A stretch of DNA of 64,000 bases from Parahoeflea alexandrii (GTDB taxonomy: Bacteria; Pseudomonadota; Alphaproteobacteria; Rhizobiales; Rhizobiaceae), in contig NZ_JAAAML010000001.1 in assembly GCF_024105735.1 (NCBI RefSeq), forward strand, positions 62,001-126,000, written 5' to 3'. The stretch's first letter is position 1; each line of letters starts with the position of its first letter. Positions 1-8,419 of this stretch are shown one piece after another. The notes beneath the pieces were generated by a model. The model had not been told where the DNA came from. It did no database searches and worked only from the letters and a program-made list of their open reading frames with translations. A program made the position numbers and the translations under genes.

Positions 1-792
1 ACTGGGCGCGGACAGGCCGGGAATCGCCTGGCCCAGCACGACGGCGCGGCCGGCGCTGTCGGTTTCCATGTCGATGAGATTGGTCGAGCCGATGAAGTCG
101 GCGACGAAGGTGTCGGCGGGCCGACGATAGATTTCCATCGGGCTTGCCGCCTGGCGGATCTCGCCCTGGTTCATCACGACAACAGTGTCGGCCATGGTCA
201 TGGCCTCGCGCTGGTCGTGGGTGACGACGATGGTGGTGATGCCGAGCTGCTGCTGCAACTGTCTCAGTTCCACCTGCATGGCTTCGCGTAGCTTGGCATC
301 AAGCGCGGAGAGCGGTTCGTCGAGCAGGAACAGCTTGGGCGAACGGGTCAGCGCACGGGCGATGGCCACGCGCTGGCGCTGGCCCCCGGACAGCTTTGCC
401 ACCGGGCGGTCGGCATAGCCGGGGAGATGGATCATTGCCAGCAATTCATCGACGCGGCGCTTCTGCTCCTCGCGCGGTGCGCCGCGGATTCTGAGCGGAT
501 AGGCGATATTCTCTCCGACGGTGAGATGCGGGAACAGCGCCAGCGACTGGAACACCATGCCGAGATTGCGCTTGTGGGTGGGTACGGCGGTGATGTCCTC
601 GCCGTCGAGCCGGATCTCGCCGCTGGTTGGCAGGTCGAGTCCGGCGATCATCCGGAGCAGCGTGGTCTTGCCGCATCCCGATGGGCCCAGCATGCAAACG
701 AAAGTGCCGTGCGGAACGGTCAGTTGCACGTCATTGACCGCGGTGAAGCCGCCGAAGTCCTTGCGGACGGAATTGAGGGTCAAACCAGACAT
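1..792 (-). CDS. ABC transporter ATP-binding protein, PotA/spermidine type (partial, C-terminus beyond window)
   Basis: This is the ATPase of a polyamine/opine-class importer, hydrolysing ATP on the cytoplasmic face to drive uptake with the binding protein just upstream. The reading frame is open from an ATG at 792 to the window edge (264 codons). It shows Walker A GPSGCGKTT, the Q-loop in MVFQSLALFPH, the ABC signature LSGGQRQRVAIARAL, Walker B LFLLDEPLSALDAKLR and the switch His in VVTHDQ. The start of the regulatory TOBE region (FIGSTNLIDMETDSAG) is also present. It is third in a leftward operon after the ureohydrolase and the binding protein; permeases probably follow outside the window. 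Substrate is not proven by sequence; a guanidino compound or polyamine is inferred from the neighbouring hydrolase. Confidence 0.93.
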   Translation of the reverse strand, partial: MSGLTLNSVRKDFGGFTAVNDVQLTVPHGTFVCMLGPSGCGKTTLLRMIAGLDLPTSGEIRLDGEDITAVPTHKRNLGMVFQSLALFPHLTVGENIAYPLRIRGAPREEQKRRVDELLAMIHLPGYADRPVAKLSGGQRQRVAIARALTRSPKLFLLDEPLSALDAKLREAMQVELRQLQQQLGITTIVVTHDQREAMTMADTVVVMNQGEIRQAASPMEIYRRPADTFVADFIGSTNLIDMETDSAGRAVVLGQAIPGLSAPS

Positions 793-811
793 CGCGTCCC
801 CATGGGTCTTG

Positions 812-887
812 CCCCGGATTTGCCGGGGTGGGGAGGGCGGCGAAACTGCCCTCCCGCTTTCAGGCAATCACGTCCCCGTGCGGGACG
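812..887 (-). other. Three tandem hairpins in the binding protein-ATPase gap
   Basis: The 105-nt gap between the binding-protein stop (898) and the ATPase start (792) is almost filled by three perfect inverted repeats: 871-876/882-887 (CGTCCC/GGGACG), 831-838/848-855 (GGGAGGGC/GCCCTCCC) and 812-817/823-828 (CCCCGG/CCGGGG). None is followed by a clear U-run on the coding strand. They therefore look like transcript-stabilising or partial-termination structures that leave the binding-protein message in excess, as is common for ABC operons. That role is inference. Confidence 0.55.
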
Positions 888-897
888 CAAGCAGACG

Positions 898-1986
898 TCA
901 GCCGACGATCATTTCGGTCCACTTCTGGTTCAGCCAGTCCGATTTGGTCTGGTAGAGGTCGTAGCGCGGGATGATCGGATCGATGTCCGAGGAGACGCTG
1001 GCGAACTCTTCGGCGGTCAGATCAAGCAGATCACGCTTCAGTGTGGGCGCGGTGCCGACCTTGCGCGACAGGGTCGCCTGGATTTCCGGCTGGCTCATGT
1101 AATCAATGAAGACATGGGCTTCCTCGACCTTGCCGGAAGCGCGCGACAGCGCCCAGCAGCCCGAATCCTGAATGCCGCCTTCCTTGGGGAAGGTCGAGCG
1201 GACCGGATTGCCGTCGGCGGCGGCGAGGCCGGTGACGTCATGGTAGTACTGGCCCATCGGGATTTCGCCTGATTTCAGCGCCTGTTCGAACTGGGCCTCG
1301 TCGCGGTACCACAGACGGACGTTTGGCTTGACCTCGGCAAGCTTCTCGAATGCCTTGTTGAGGCCTTCTTCCGTGTCGAGCGCTTTGGTGCCGCCCAGGT
1401 AAGTCTTGGCGGTGACTTCGAGCAGGAAGGAATTCGAGACCAGCGCCAGCAGACCGAGCTTGTCGGCGTTGGCCGGATCCCAGAGTGCTGCCCAGCTGTC
1501 GGGGGCTTCCGGGTAGGCATCGGTGTTGGTGACCAGGGTGATGTACCAGGCCACCGCGCCGATGCCGGCAACGCGGCCATCGGGGTACTTGTTGACGAAC
1601 TGGCCAAGCAGGTCGTCATAGTTCCTGATCTTCGAGGTATCGATCGGCGCCCAGAGGTCGGTGGACTGGCCCTTGAGCATGGCGACCTGTGACATCATCG
1701 AGACATCGGCGGGCGCGACGCCGGCCTTGGCCGCCTGCTCGAGCTGGACCAGCCAGGCTTCGCCCGTCGGTTCGGCAATCGATTCCACCGCAATGCCTGT
1801 GGCTGAGGTGAAGTCCGGGAAGATGTTGGCGTCGAACGAATCCTTGAAGTAGCCGCCATAGACGCCGACCTTCAGGGAGCGGTCCTGGGCGCGCAGGATC
1901 GACGGCATCGACAGGGCGCCGATGGCTGCTGCCGTGCCGCCGAGGACTGCCCGGCGGCTGATGGGGCTGTTGAGAAACTTGGTCAT
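898..1986 (-). CDS. Periplasmic substrate-binding protein, PotD family, Tat-type signal
   Basis: A 362-residue solute-binding protein that would capture the importer's ligand in the periplasm. The N-terminus carries a twin-arginine motif (SRRAVLGGTAAA, residues 10-21), then a hydrophobic stretch ending near SILRAQD, so export by Tat and cleavage after ALRAQ-like residues is likely. The mature part begins SLKVGVYGGYFKDSF, typical of extracellular solute-binding family 1/8 proteins for spermidine/putrescine-like ligands. A good ribosome-binding site (AAAGGAG on the minus strand, near 1993-1999) precedes the start. It lies between the ureohydrolase gene and the ATPase gene, all leftward. The ligand is unknown; association with a C-N hydrolase for guanidino groups suggests agmatine, guanidinobutyrate or similar. 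Confidence 0.9.
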   Translation of the reverse strand: MTKFLNSPISRRAVLGGTAAAIGALSMPSILRAQDRSLKVGVYGGYFKDSFDANIFPDFTSATGIAVESIAEPTGEAWLVQLEQAAKAGVAPADVSMMSQVAMLKGQSTDLWAPIDTSKIRNYDDLLGQFVNKYPDGRVAGIGAVAWYITLVTNTDAYPEAPDSWAALWDPANADKLGLLALVSNSFLLEVTAKTYLGGTKALDTEEGLNKAFEKLAEVKPNVRLWYRDEAQFEQALKSGEIPMGQYYHDVTGLAAADGNPVRSTFPKEGGIQDSGCWALSRASGKVEEAHVFIDYMSQPEIQATLSRKVGTAPTLKRDLLDLTAEEFASVSSDIDPIIPRYDLYQTKSDWLNQKWTEMIVG

Positions 1987-2004
1987 GAACTTCTCCTTTG
2001 TTGG

Positions 2005-2019
2005 CCGGTCTCAGACCGG
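2005..2019. repeat. 15-bp palindrome in the ureohydrolase-binding protein gap
   Basis: CCGGTCT-C-AGACCGG is a 7-1-7 perfect inverted repeat lying in the 139-nt gap upstream of the binding-protein start. It could be an operator or the core of a small RNA hairpin; nothing else in the gap is recognisable. Confidence 0.4.
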
Positions 2020-2125
2020 TGTTCCCTTGCGGTTCTGCTTGAGGTTCTGTGCCTCAATGGATCGTCCTTGCCGCATTGCCACGATGGTTTTGAATGCGGA
2101 TCGTTGTCTTCGCGGGAGGCGCCGG

Positions 2126-3187
2126 TCAGGCTTTCCCGCCTGCGATGGCCGGGCTGAAGACCATCAGGCTGAGAATCTCGAACAGCACCTGGGCGCCAGC
2201 ATGGGCCGTGTTGGTGGTGGAATCATATTGCGGCGCAACTTCGACGACGTCGCCGCCGACGATGTTCATACCCTTCAGGCCGCGGATCAGCTCCAGCACT
2301 TCGCGCGTCGTCAGTCCGCCAACTTCCGGCGTGCCTGTGCCCGGTGCAAAGGCCGGGTCAAGGCTGTCGATGTCGAAGGACAGGTAGGTCGGTCCGTCGC
2401 CGATGATCTGTCTGGCGCGTTCTATGATCGCCGGCATGCCCATCCCGGTGACTTCCTCTGCGTGGATCACGGTCATGCCGGACTCGTAGGAGAATTCCCA
2501 AAGATACTCGGCCGGGCCGCGGATGCCGATCTGGATCGTCCGGGTCGGGTCGAGCACGCCATCAAGCACCGCATTGCGGAACGGGCCGCCATGGTGGAAC
2601 TTGGTCATGTCGAAGGCGCCGCCGGTGTCGCAATGGGCGTCGATGTGGATCATGCCGACTGGACTGTTCTTGCCGACGGCCTTGAGGATCGGGTGGGTGA
2701 TCGAATGGTCGCCGCCAATTGAGAGCGGCAGCACGCCGGCATCGACGATCTGGTGCAGCCGGCGCTCGATGTCCTCATGGCAGAGCTCGAGCCTGTAGCG
2801 GCTGCGGAAACTGACATCGCCGATATCGGCAACGTTCAGTTCGTGCACCGGGGCGCAATCAAGAACATGGTTGTAGGGGCCGATGCGCTCGATGGTGCGC
2901 AACGCGCGCGGACCGAAGCGCGAGCCGTTCCTGTTGGTGACGCCCAGGTCCATCGGCATGCCGATCATGGCCACCTGCAGATCACCGAAATCGGGATTGT
3001 CGTTGTCGATTTCGACATGGGGTGCCGTGAGGAAGGTCGGGATGCCGGAATAGGGCGCCAGCCGCGTGCCGCTTTCGGTGAAGATCTTTTCGGCCACGCG
3101 GCGGAACTTCGGATTGAACAGTTCGCCACCATGGCTCTCGCCGTATTTGCTCTTCAGCTCATCGAGCTTTGTCTTGTCCCACGTCAT
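2126..3187 (-). CDS. Ureohydrolase family protein: agmatinase / guanidino-acid hydrolase
   Basis: A 353-residue Mn-dependent ureohydrolase that would release urea from a guanidino compound in the cytosol. All metal-binding motifs are visible: GGDHSITHP, HIDAHCDTGG and SFDIDSLDPAFAPGTGTPE. The substrate loop reads GTGTPEVGG. Classical agmatinases usually have a proline where this has valine, while guanidinobutyrase and guanidinopropionase types have an aliphatic residue there; this is from memory and makes a guanidino-acid substrate at least as likely as agmatine. The family is usually 300-330 residues, so this belongs to the longer subgroup with an extra N-terminal arm (LFNPKFRRVAEKIF). It is first in a leftward operon with an importer and divergent from a LysR gene, suggesting substrate-induced uptake and hydrolysis. 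Confidence 0.88.
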   Translation of the reverse strand: MTWDKTKLDELKSKYGESHGGELFNPKFRRVAEKIFTESGTRLAPYSGIPTFLTAPHVEIDNDNPDFGDLQVAMIGMPMDLGVTNRNGSRFGPRALRTIERIGPYNHVLDCAPVHELNVADIGDVSFRSRYRLELCHEDIERRLHQIVDAGVLPLSIGGDHSITHPILKAVGKNSPVGMIHIDAHCDTGGAFDMTKFHHGGPFRNAVLDGVLDPTRTIQIGIRGPAEYLWEFSYESGMTVIHAEEVTGMGMPAIIERARQIIGDGPTYLSFDIDSLDPAFAPGTGTPEVGGLTTREVLELIRGLKGMNIVGGDVVEVAPQYDSTTNTAHAGAQVLFEILSLMVFSPAIAGGKA

Positions 3188-3210
3188 GTGAATGCCATCC
3201 CGAGATCATG

Positions 3211-3233
3211 CGGTGTCGCGACAACCGACACCG
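3211..3233. promoter_or_regulatory. Inverted repeat in the ureohydrolase promoter region
   Basis: CGGTGTCG-N7-CGACACCG, 8-bp perfect arms, ends 24 nt upstream of the ureohydrolase start and within the divergent region shared with the LysR gene. It is a plausible LysR operator for the leftward operon. No binding data can be read from sequence. Confidence 0.45.
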
Positions 3234-3294
3234 TTGCCGATTAAAATGTTGCAAAGCAGCGAAAGGAAAGCAATTGATATTGTTAGCGCCATTT

Positions 3295-3313
3295 ATGTGA
3301 AAATTTCTCACAT
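3295..3313. promoter_or_regulatory. Inverted repeat ATGTGA-N7-TCACAT upstream of the LysR gene
   Basis: Six-base perfect arms around an AT-rich 7-nt centre, ending 14 nt before the LysR start. The shape (short arms, AT-rich centre, T-N11-A-like spacing) fits an autoregulatory LysR-type site. It also resembles a CRP half-site pair, but the spacing is 7 rather than 6. Confidence 0.45.
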
Positions 3314-3326
3314 CAGGATTGAGCCC

Positions 3327-4316
3327 ATGACCCAGAGACTGCCGCCGTTGAACCCGCTTCGGGCCTTCGAGGCGACTGCGCGAAACCGCTCCCTGACCAA
3401 GGCGGCGAAGGAACTCTGCGTCACCCATGGCGCGATCAGCCATCAGATCAAGGCGCTGGAAGCGTCATTGAAGGTCAAATTGTTCAACCGCGCCGGGCAG
3501 AGACTGACGCTGACCGAACATGGGGCCGACCTTTTGCCCTCGGTAACATCGGCGTTTGCGGAAATCGCCGCTGCCACGGCGCGGATGACACGGCCTGCGA
3601 AATCCGGCTCGCTGTCCATTACCTGCGTGTCGGCGCTCTTGTCGCTGTGGCTGATGCCGCGGCTGGCGAGTTTTACCGCGCGGTATCCGGATATCCGGCT
3701 GACACTCAATGCGGCCAATGATCCGGCGGCTATCCACTCGCCCGATGTCGACATAGCCATTCTCTATGGCGACGGCAGCTGGACCGATTGCTGGCTCAAG
3801 CTCTGGTCGCATCTTGACCTGTTTCCGATCGCCAGCCCGTCGCTGATCAACAACCGGCCGATCCGCACCGCGCGGGACCTGGCGGAGCACACTATTCTGC
3901 ACGGCGATGATGGCCATGAATGGCACATCTGGCTGACGCAAGCCGACGTGCATGGGATCTCAGGCGTGCAGCAGCATCACTTTTCCGACGCGCGGCTTGC
4001 AATCGAAGGCGCATTGCTCGGCCATGGTATCGCGCTCGGTGATACGTTGACGGCAGCAAGCCTGTTGACGAGGGGACAGGTGATCGTTCCCTTCAAGCTC
4101 GCCGTGCCGGCGGTGGATGCATTCTATGTCGCCTGCAGCAATGATGTGCGGTCGACACCCGCGGTAGAGGCCTTTATCGACTGGCTGTTCTCAAGCCTCG
4201 AGGAAGACGACGCCAAGGCCGAGCCGATGATTGCGGCCCGCCGCACCATTCGCCGGGCACAGGCTGCCAGCCCCGCCCATGACGCCGCAACTTCCTTCGA
4301 ACCGTCCAATCCATGA
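3327..4316 (+). CDS. LysR-family transcriptional regulator (GcvA-like)
   Basis: A 329-residue LysR regulator. The winged helix-turn-helix occupies about residues 7-66 (LNPLRAFEATARNRSLTKAA, then VTHGAISHQIKALE), followed by the effector-binding domain from about residue 92 (GSLSITCVSALLSLWLMPRL). The opening RLPPLNPLRAFEA is typical of the GcvA subgroup. The frame extends further upstream, but the ATG at 3327 starts exactly where family homology starts. It is transcribed away from the ureohydrolase/importer operon and overlaps the aminotransferase gene by 4 nt (ATGA), so it probably controls both. The C-terminal tail (about residues 295-329, charged and Ala-rich) is longer than usual. Confidence 0.92.
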   Translation: MTQRLPPLNPLRAFEATARNRSLTKAAKELCVTHGAISHQIKALEASLKVKLFNRAGQRLTLTEHGADLLPSVTSAFAEIAAATARMTRPAKSGSLSITCVSALLSLWLMPRLASFTARYPDIRLTLNAANDPAAIHSPDVDIAILYGDGSWTDCWLKLWSHLDLFPIASPSLINNRPIRTARDLAEHTILHGDDGHEWHIWLTQADVHGISGVQQHHFSDARLAIEGALLGHGIALGDTLTAASLLTRGQVIVPFKLAVPAVDAFYVACSNDVRSTPAVEAFIDWLFSSLEEDDAKAEPMIAARRTIRRAQAASPAHDAATSFEPSNP

Positions 4317-5503
4317 AAGCGCCTGCCATGCCTAGTCCCCGCATCAATCCGCTTGTTGCAACACTGTCTGCTCCGCCGATCCCCGAGGTTCAGGCCTGGA
4401 AGAAGGCCTATGATGGCAGCCTGGGTCCGCTGATCGACCTGTCTCAGGCGGTGCCCGGCTACCCGCCGCATGCCGATATGTTGCGCTGGCTCGGCGAGGC
4501 CGCCGGTTCGGTGGCCTTGGCCGGATATGGAGATATCGAGGGCGAGCCAGACTTGCGTGCGGCCTACGCATCCTGGGTGAGTAATGTCTATGCGGCCGAG
4601 ATCGGTCCTGCAAACATCCACATCACCTCGGGCTGCAACCAGGCCTTCATGGCGGCGATGATGGCTATTGCCGGGCCAGGCGACGCGGTGCTGCTGACCA
4701 ATCCCTGTTACTTCAATCACGAGACGACGCTGGCGATGAGCGGGGTCGAGGTGCGGTATGTCACTTGCGATGCCGAGAACGGATTCCTGCCCGAACCTGC
4801 AGCCGTCGAGGCGATGATCTCCAGCGGGGTTCGGGCGCTGGCGGTGGTCACGCCGAACAATCCGACGGGGGCGACCTATCCGGACGGGCTGCTGCAGGCG
4901 TTGTTCGGTCTCTGCCGGGAGCATGGCATATGGATGATTGTCGACGAGACCTATCGCGACTTCCTGCCGCTCGATCTCGGCAGGCCCCACGGGCTCTTTG
5001 CGTCGCCCGGCTGGGAGGACAATCTGGTCGGGCTCTACAGCTTTTCCAAATCCTTCTGCATTCCCGGCCACCGGGTGGGCGCCATCACGGCGGGAGAAGC
5101 GGTTGTCGAACAGATTGCAAAGGTGATGGACAATCTGCAGATCTGCGCGCCGCGTCCGCCTCAGGCGGCACTGGCCCGAGCCATTCCCGCACTCGGCGAC
5201 TGGCGCAGGGCAAACACGCTGGAGATATCTGCGCGGGCTTCAGCCTTGCGTGATGTAGTGACGGGGGTCGAAGGCTGGGACATTGCGGCGATTGGCGCCT
5301 ATTTCGCCTTCGTCCGGCACCCCTTTCACAACCTGAGCAGCCATGAAGCCGCCCACAGGCTTGCGCGCGATGCCGGGGTCATCACCATTCCCGGATCCTT
5401 CTTCGGCCAGGGGCTCGAACGCTATCTGCGGGTGGCCTTTGCCAATGCGGACGTTTCCACAATCGGCGGGCTGGGTGGCCGTTTTGCATCCTGCAGCGGT
5501 TGA
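4313..5503 (+). CDS. PLP-dependent aminotransferase, class I/II
   Basis: A 396-residue fold-type I aminotransferase. Visible landmarks are the substrate/PLP loop YGDIEGEPDLRAAYA, the NPTGATYP motif, the PLP-contacting Asp in IVDETYRDF and the Schiff-base lysine in LYSFSKSFCIPGHRVG. It would transfer an amino group between an amino acid (or amino aldehyde precursor) and a keto acid in the cytosol. Translation is coupled to the upstream LysR gene by an ATGA overlap; a second ATG five codons in (4328) is a possible start. With a guanidino hydrolase and an importer next door, a role in further breakdown of the imported amine is plausible, but the substrate cannot be read from the sequence. Confidence 0.87.
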   Translation: MKAPAMPSPRINPLVATLSAPPIPEVQAWKKAYDGSLGPLIDLSQAVPGYPPHADMLRWLGEAAGSVALAGYGDIEGEPDLRAAYASWVSNVYAAEIGPANIHITSGCNQAFMAAMMAIAGPGDAVLLTNPCYFNHETTLAMSGVEVRYVTCDAENGFLPEPAAVEAMISSGVRALAVVTPNNPTGATYPDGLLQALFGLCREHGIWMIVDETYRDFLPLDLGRPHGLFASPGWEDNLVGLYSFSKSFCIPGHRVGAITAGEAVVEQIAKVMDNLQICAPRPPQAALARAIPALGDWRRANTLEISARASALRDVVTGVEGWDIAAIGAYFAFVRHPFHNLSSHEAAHRLARDAGVITIPGSFFGQGLERYLRVAFANADVSTIGGLGGRFASCSG

Positions 5504-5904
5504 TGCGGACGTATTGCCGTCCGTTTTGCAGGCATTGGAGGTGTTCTTGCTGACGCGCAAGGACGCGATCCTGCTTCCGTGACCTGTCGCTGATTTGCCA
5601 CATCGCTGCGGCGCGTTGGGTGTCGGCAGCTTTTTCGAGCAGATGTCCGTTTTGTGTTTTCCCATAAAAAACAAAAACTTAAAAATCTCTGCTGGGGTTG
5701 TACAGCTGGCGCGGCATGTCGATTTCTACCCATTAGCGGCTTTTCGCGTCTTTACTTGACTGATTTGGTCAACTATTGAGTCGCTCATTGTAGCCCGCCA
5801 ACCATCCCCTTTCGCGGATCGTGAGCCAGCCAACTCGTTACTCCTTGCGGCATTTCCGTGCGGGAGGCTCACCGATCTTTGTACATTTTTTAGGGGGATG
5901 GGAC
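5504..5904. other. Intergenic region upstream of the siderophore receptor
   Basis: A 401-nt gap with no convincing gene. It contains an A-rich stretch around 5666-5687, the iron-operator-like site at 5757-5771, and a ribosome-binding site AGGGGGA at 5892-5898 six bases before the ATG at 5905. A GTG at 5821 is in frame with the receptor, but a start there would put 28 extra residues in front of a normal signal sequence, so it is not preferred. Confidence 0.6.
5757..5771. promoter_or_regulatory. Putative RirA iron-responsive operator (TGA-N9-TCA)
   Basis: TGACTGATTTGGTCA fits the rhizobial iron-responsive operator TGA-N9-TCA bound by the Fe-S regulator RirA, and extends to a TTGAC-N7-GTCAA palindrome (5756-5772). 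It lies 133 nt before the receptor start, in the only long gap upstream of the rightward iron operon. Repression of the operon under iron sufficiency is inferred. Confidence 0.6.
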
Positions 5905-8403
5905 ATGACAGTCTCGCTCAGGGGCGTGCCGGTTTCCGGGAATCGCAAAACTTCACACTCGCAGATCTCCGACATGCTCAGCGCCACGGTGGCAGCAGCC
6001 TGCTTCGTGGCCGTGGGAACACATCCGGGACTCGCTCAGGACGGTGATGCGATCGTTCTTCCGACGGTCGAAGTGGAAACGACGCAGCAACAGGACCCCG
6101 CTGCTGCGGCAGCGGCTGCAGACCAGCAATCGGCGGCCGCAAGCCAGCGCGCAGCGCAACGGGCTGCGGCCGCAAGGGCCCAGCGCCAGGCTGAAGCCGC
6201 GGCCGCTCGCGCAGCGGCGCTCGAGGAAGCCAACCAGCGCGCGGAAGCCGAAGCCAGGGCTGCTGCCGAAGCGGCGGCAAAGGCCAAGGAAATCGCACGC
6301 GGCAACCCCTATGCCGATCCGGATGCCCCTTTCAAGAGCGACCGGCTTGCCAATTCCCGTCTGCCAGGGGCCATCGCCGACACGCCGCGCACCGTCACCG
6401 CGATCGGCAAGGAAGTGCTGGAGGCCACAGGCATGACCTCGGTCCGTGAGATCGCACGCACCACCCCGGGCATCTCGCTGGGTTTCGGCGAGGGCGGCAA
6501 CTCCTACGGCGACAACATCTATATTCGTGGCTTCAAGGCCAACAACGACCTTTATGTCGACGGGGTGCGCGATTCCGGGATCAGCGTCCATGAAACCTTC
6601 AACACTGAACAGATCGAGGTGATCAAGGGGCCGGCAGGGACGATTGGCGGACGCGGCACCACCGGCGGCGCTCTCGACATCGTCAGCAAGAAGGCCAAGG
6701 ACGTGTCGTTCTTCGAGGCTTCCACAACCGTGACCAGTGCGAAGACGAAGCGCGCAACGGTCGATTACAACCATGCCTTCAACGAACAGGTTCAGCTTCG
6801 CCTCAACGGGCTGGTGCAGGATGGCAAGGTCGCCGGGCGTGACAATGTCAATGATGACCGCCGCGGCCTCGCCGCTGCCGTGACCATCAAGCCGATCGAT
6901 CTGTTCACGATCGAGGCGGACATTGCGCACACGGTGATCAAGCAGACGCCGGACTGGGGTGTTCCCTACCTGTCAAACAATGGCGGGCCGGTGACCGAGT
7001 ACGGCGTTGACCGTTCGACCTTCTACGGCGTGGTCGGCCGCGACTACCAGGACGTGACCCAGACTGTCGGAACCATCAGGACGATCCTCGAATTCTCCGA
7101 CAGCGCGAAACTGACCAACACCGCGCGCTACTCCCGCTCGATCAATGATTATGTACTGACAGCTCCGAGCAGCCTGATCACCAACAACTCGACCGACATC
7201 AACGACTGGCAGGTGTCTCTGAGCTTCAAGAGCCGCTACCAGGAGACCGATGTATTCTCCGATGTTCTGGAACTGACCGGCGAAACCTCGCTGGGCGGGC
7301 TCTCGCACACCTACGTGGCGGGTCTGAGCTACAGCGACGAGAAGGTGAACACCTACTCCTACCAGAACCTGCAGAGCGAAGATTACCGGCCTCCGGCAGG
7401 GCAGCGCGGCTGCACGGTCAGCGCGGTCAATCCTGATCCGATCGCCCAGGGCTGCTGGTCGGGCGAAGCGCCGGTTCGTGGAACCGCCGCCACCACGACA
7501 CGGGTGCGCTCGACCTCACTCTATGCCCTCGACACCGTCGAGCTCAACGACCACTGGCTGGTCAATGGCGGCGTTCGCGTCGATTTTTACGACAACAAAC
7601 GCAGTTCCGGCACCACCGACCTTGAGCGCAAGGACACCTTGTTCAACTGGAATGCCGGCGTGACCTACAAGCCGTGGGAGCACACGAGCTTTTACGCGGC
7701 GATTGCGAGTTCATCGAACCCGTCCGGACAGGAAATTGCTGCCGGCGGCAGTTTCTACGGCGGTCTTGATGATGGCGGCGTGTTGCTGGCTCCGGAACGC
7801 AACATGTCCTACGAGGCAGGCGTCAAGTACGAGTACAATGACGATCTGCTGCTGACGGCCGCGGTGTTCCAGACGGTGAAATCCAGCGCACGCGAGGATT
7901 ATGATCCTGACGGTCGTGGCGGACCTGCGCCGACCCAGTACCTGGATACCCTCAAATACAGCATGACCGGCGTGGAGCTTGGCGTGTCGGGCAACCTGAC
8001 CGACCGGATCAGCCTGTTCGGTGGGGCCGTCCTGATGGACAGCAAGATCCTGGAAAGCAAGACGACTGCGGATATTGGCAAGGATATTGCCAATATCGCG
8101 CATCATCAGTTCAGCCTTCTGGGTACCTATGCGTACAATGAGAAGCTGACCCTGGGCGCGCGCGTGACCTATGCCGGCGGGCGCAAGCTCGGCAGCGTGG
8201 CGGCCAACGGCAACACGCTGCCGGACTATACCACGCTTGATCTGCTGGCGACCTACAAGTTCTCTGAAAACGCCGAGCTGCAGTTAAACGTCACCAATGT
8301 GGCGGACACCACCTACTATGACTCCGGTTACCGTTCCGGTTCGCCCTTCACCTATGTGGCGCCTGGCCGCGAGTTCTCGTTCAACCTGAAAGCCAAGTTC
8401 TAG
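5905..8403 (+). CDS. TonB-dependent siderophore receptor (Fiu-like) with an Ala-rich N-terminal insert
   Basis: An 832-residue outer-membrane receptor for iron-siderophore uptake, probably catecholate type. The signal sequence ends near residue 45 (HPGLAQ), followed by a TonB-box-like DAIVLPTVEV (48-57). Residues about 65-132 form a strikingly Ala/Gln/Arg/Glu-rich, probably helical segment absent from standard receptors. The plug domain then begins (about 145; LPGAIADTPRTVTAIGKEVL, IYIRGFKANNDLYVDGVRD, IEVIKGPAGTIGGRGTTGG). The 22-strand barrel ends in the expected aromatic terminal strand (GREFSFNLKAKF). The ATG at 5905 is chosen for its ribosome-binding site and signal peptide. It is followed by piuC, exbB, exbD and tonB, a complete energised uptake unit. 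The predicted class rests on Fiu-like plug motifs and the piuC neighbour. Confidence 0.93.
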   Translation: MTVSLRGVPVSGNRKTSHSQISDMLSATVAAACFVAVGTHPGLAQDGDAIVLPTVEVETTQQQDPAAAAAAADQQSAAASQRAAQRAAAARAQRQAEAAAARAAALEEANQRAEAEARAAAEAAAKAKEIARGNPYADPDAPFKSDRLANSRLPGAIADTPRTVTAIGKEVLEATGMTSVREIARTTPGISLGFGEGGNSYGDNIYIRGFKANNDLYVDGVRDSGISVHETFNTEQIEVIKGPAGTIGGRGTTGGALDIVSKKAKDVSFFEASTTVTSAKTKRATVDYNHAFNEQVQLRLNGLVQDGKVAGRDNVNDDRRGLAAAVTIKPIDLFTIEADIAHTVIKQTPDWGVPYLSNNGGPVTEYGVDRSTFYGVVGRDYQDVTQTVGTIRTILEFSDSAKLTNTARYSRSINDYVLTAPSSLITNNSTDINDWQVSLSFKSRYQETDVFSDVLELTGETSLGGLSHTYVAGLSYSDEKVNTYSYQNLQSEDYRPPAGQRGCTVSAVNPDPIAQGCWSGEAPVRGTAATTTRVRSTSLYALDTVELNDHWLVNGGVRVDFYDNKRSSGTTDLERKDTLFNWNAGVTYKPWEHTSFYAAIASSSNPSGQEIAAGGSFYGGLDDGGVLLAPERNMSYEAGVKYEYNDDLLLTAAVFQTVKSSAREDYDPDGRGGPAPTQYLDTLKYSMTGVELGVSGNLTDRISLFGGAVLMDSKILESKTTADIGKDIANIAHHQFSLLGTYAYNEKLTLGARVTYAGGRKLGSVAANGNTLPDYTTLDLLATYKFSENAELQLNVTNVADTTYYDSGYRSGSPFTYVAPGREFSFNLKAKF

Positions 8404-8419
8404 GGCTTGCTGAAAAACC

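Noticed and set aside
3295-3313. CRP/FNR-type site
   Set aside because: TGTGA-N7-TCACA has one base too many in the centre for CRP, and the position next to a LysR start fits autoregulation better.
5821-5904. GTG start giving a longer TonB receptor
   Set aside because: It would place 28 residues before a normal signal sequence; the ATG at 5905 has a good ribosome-binding site.
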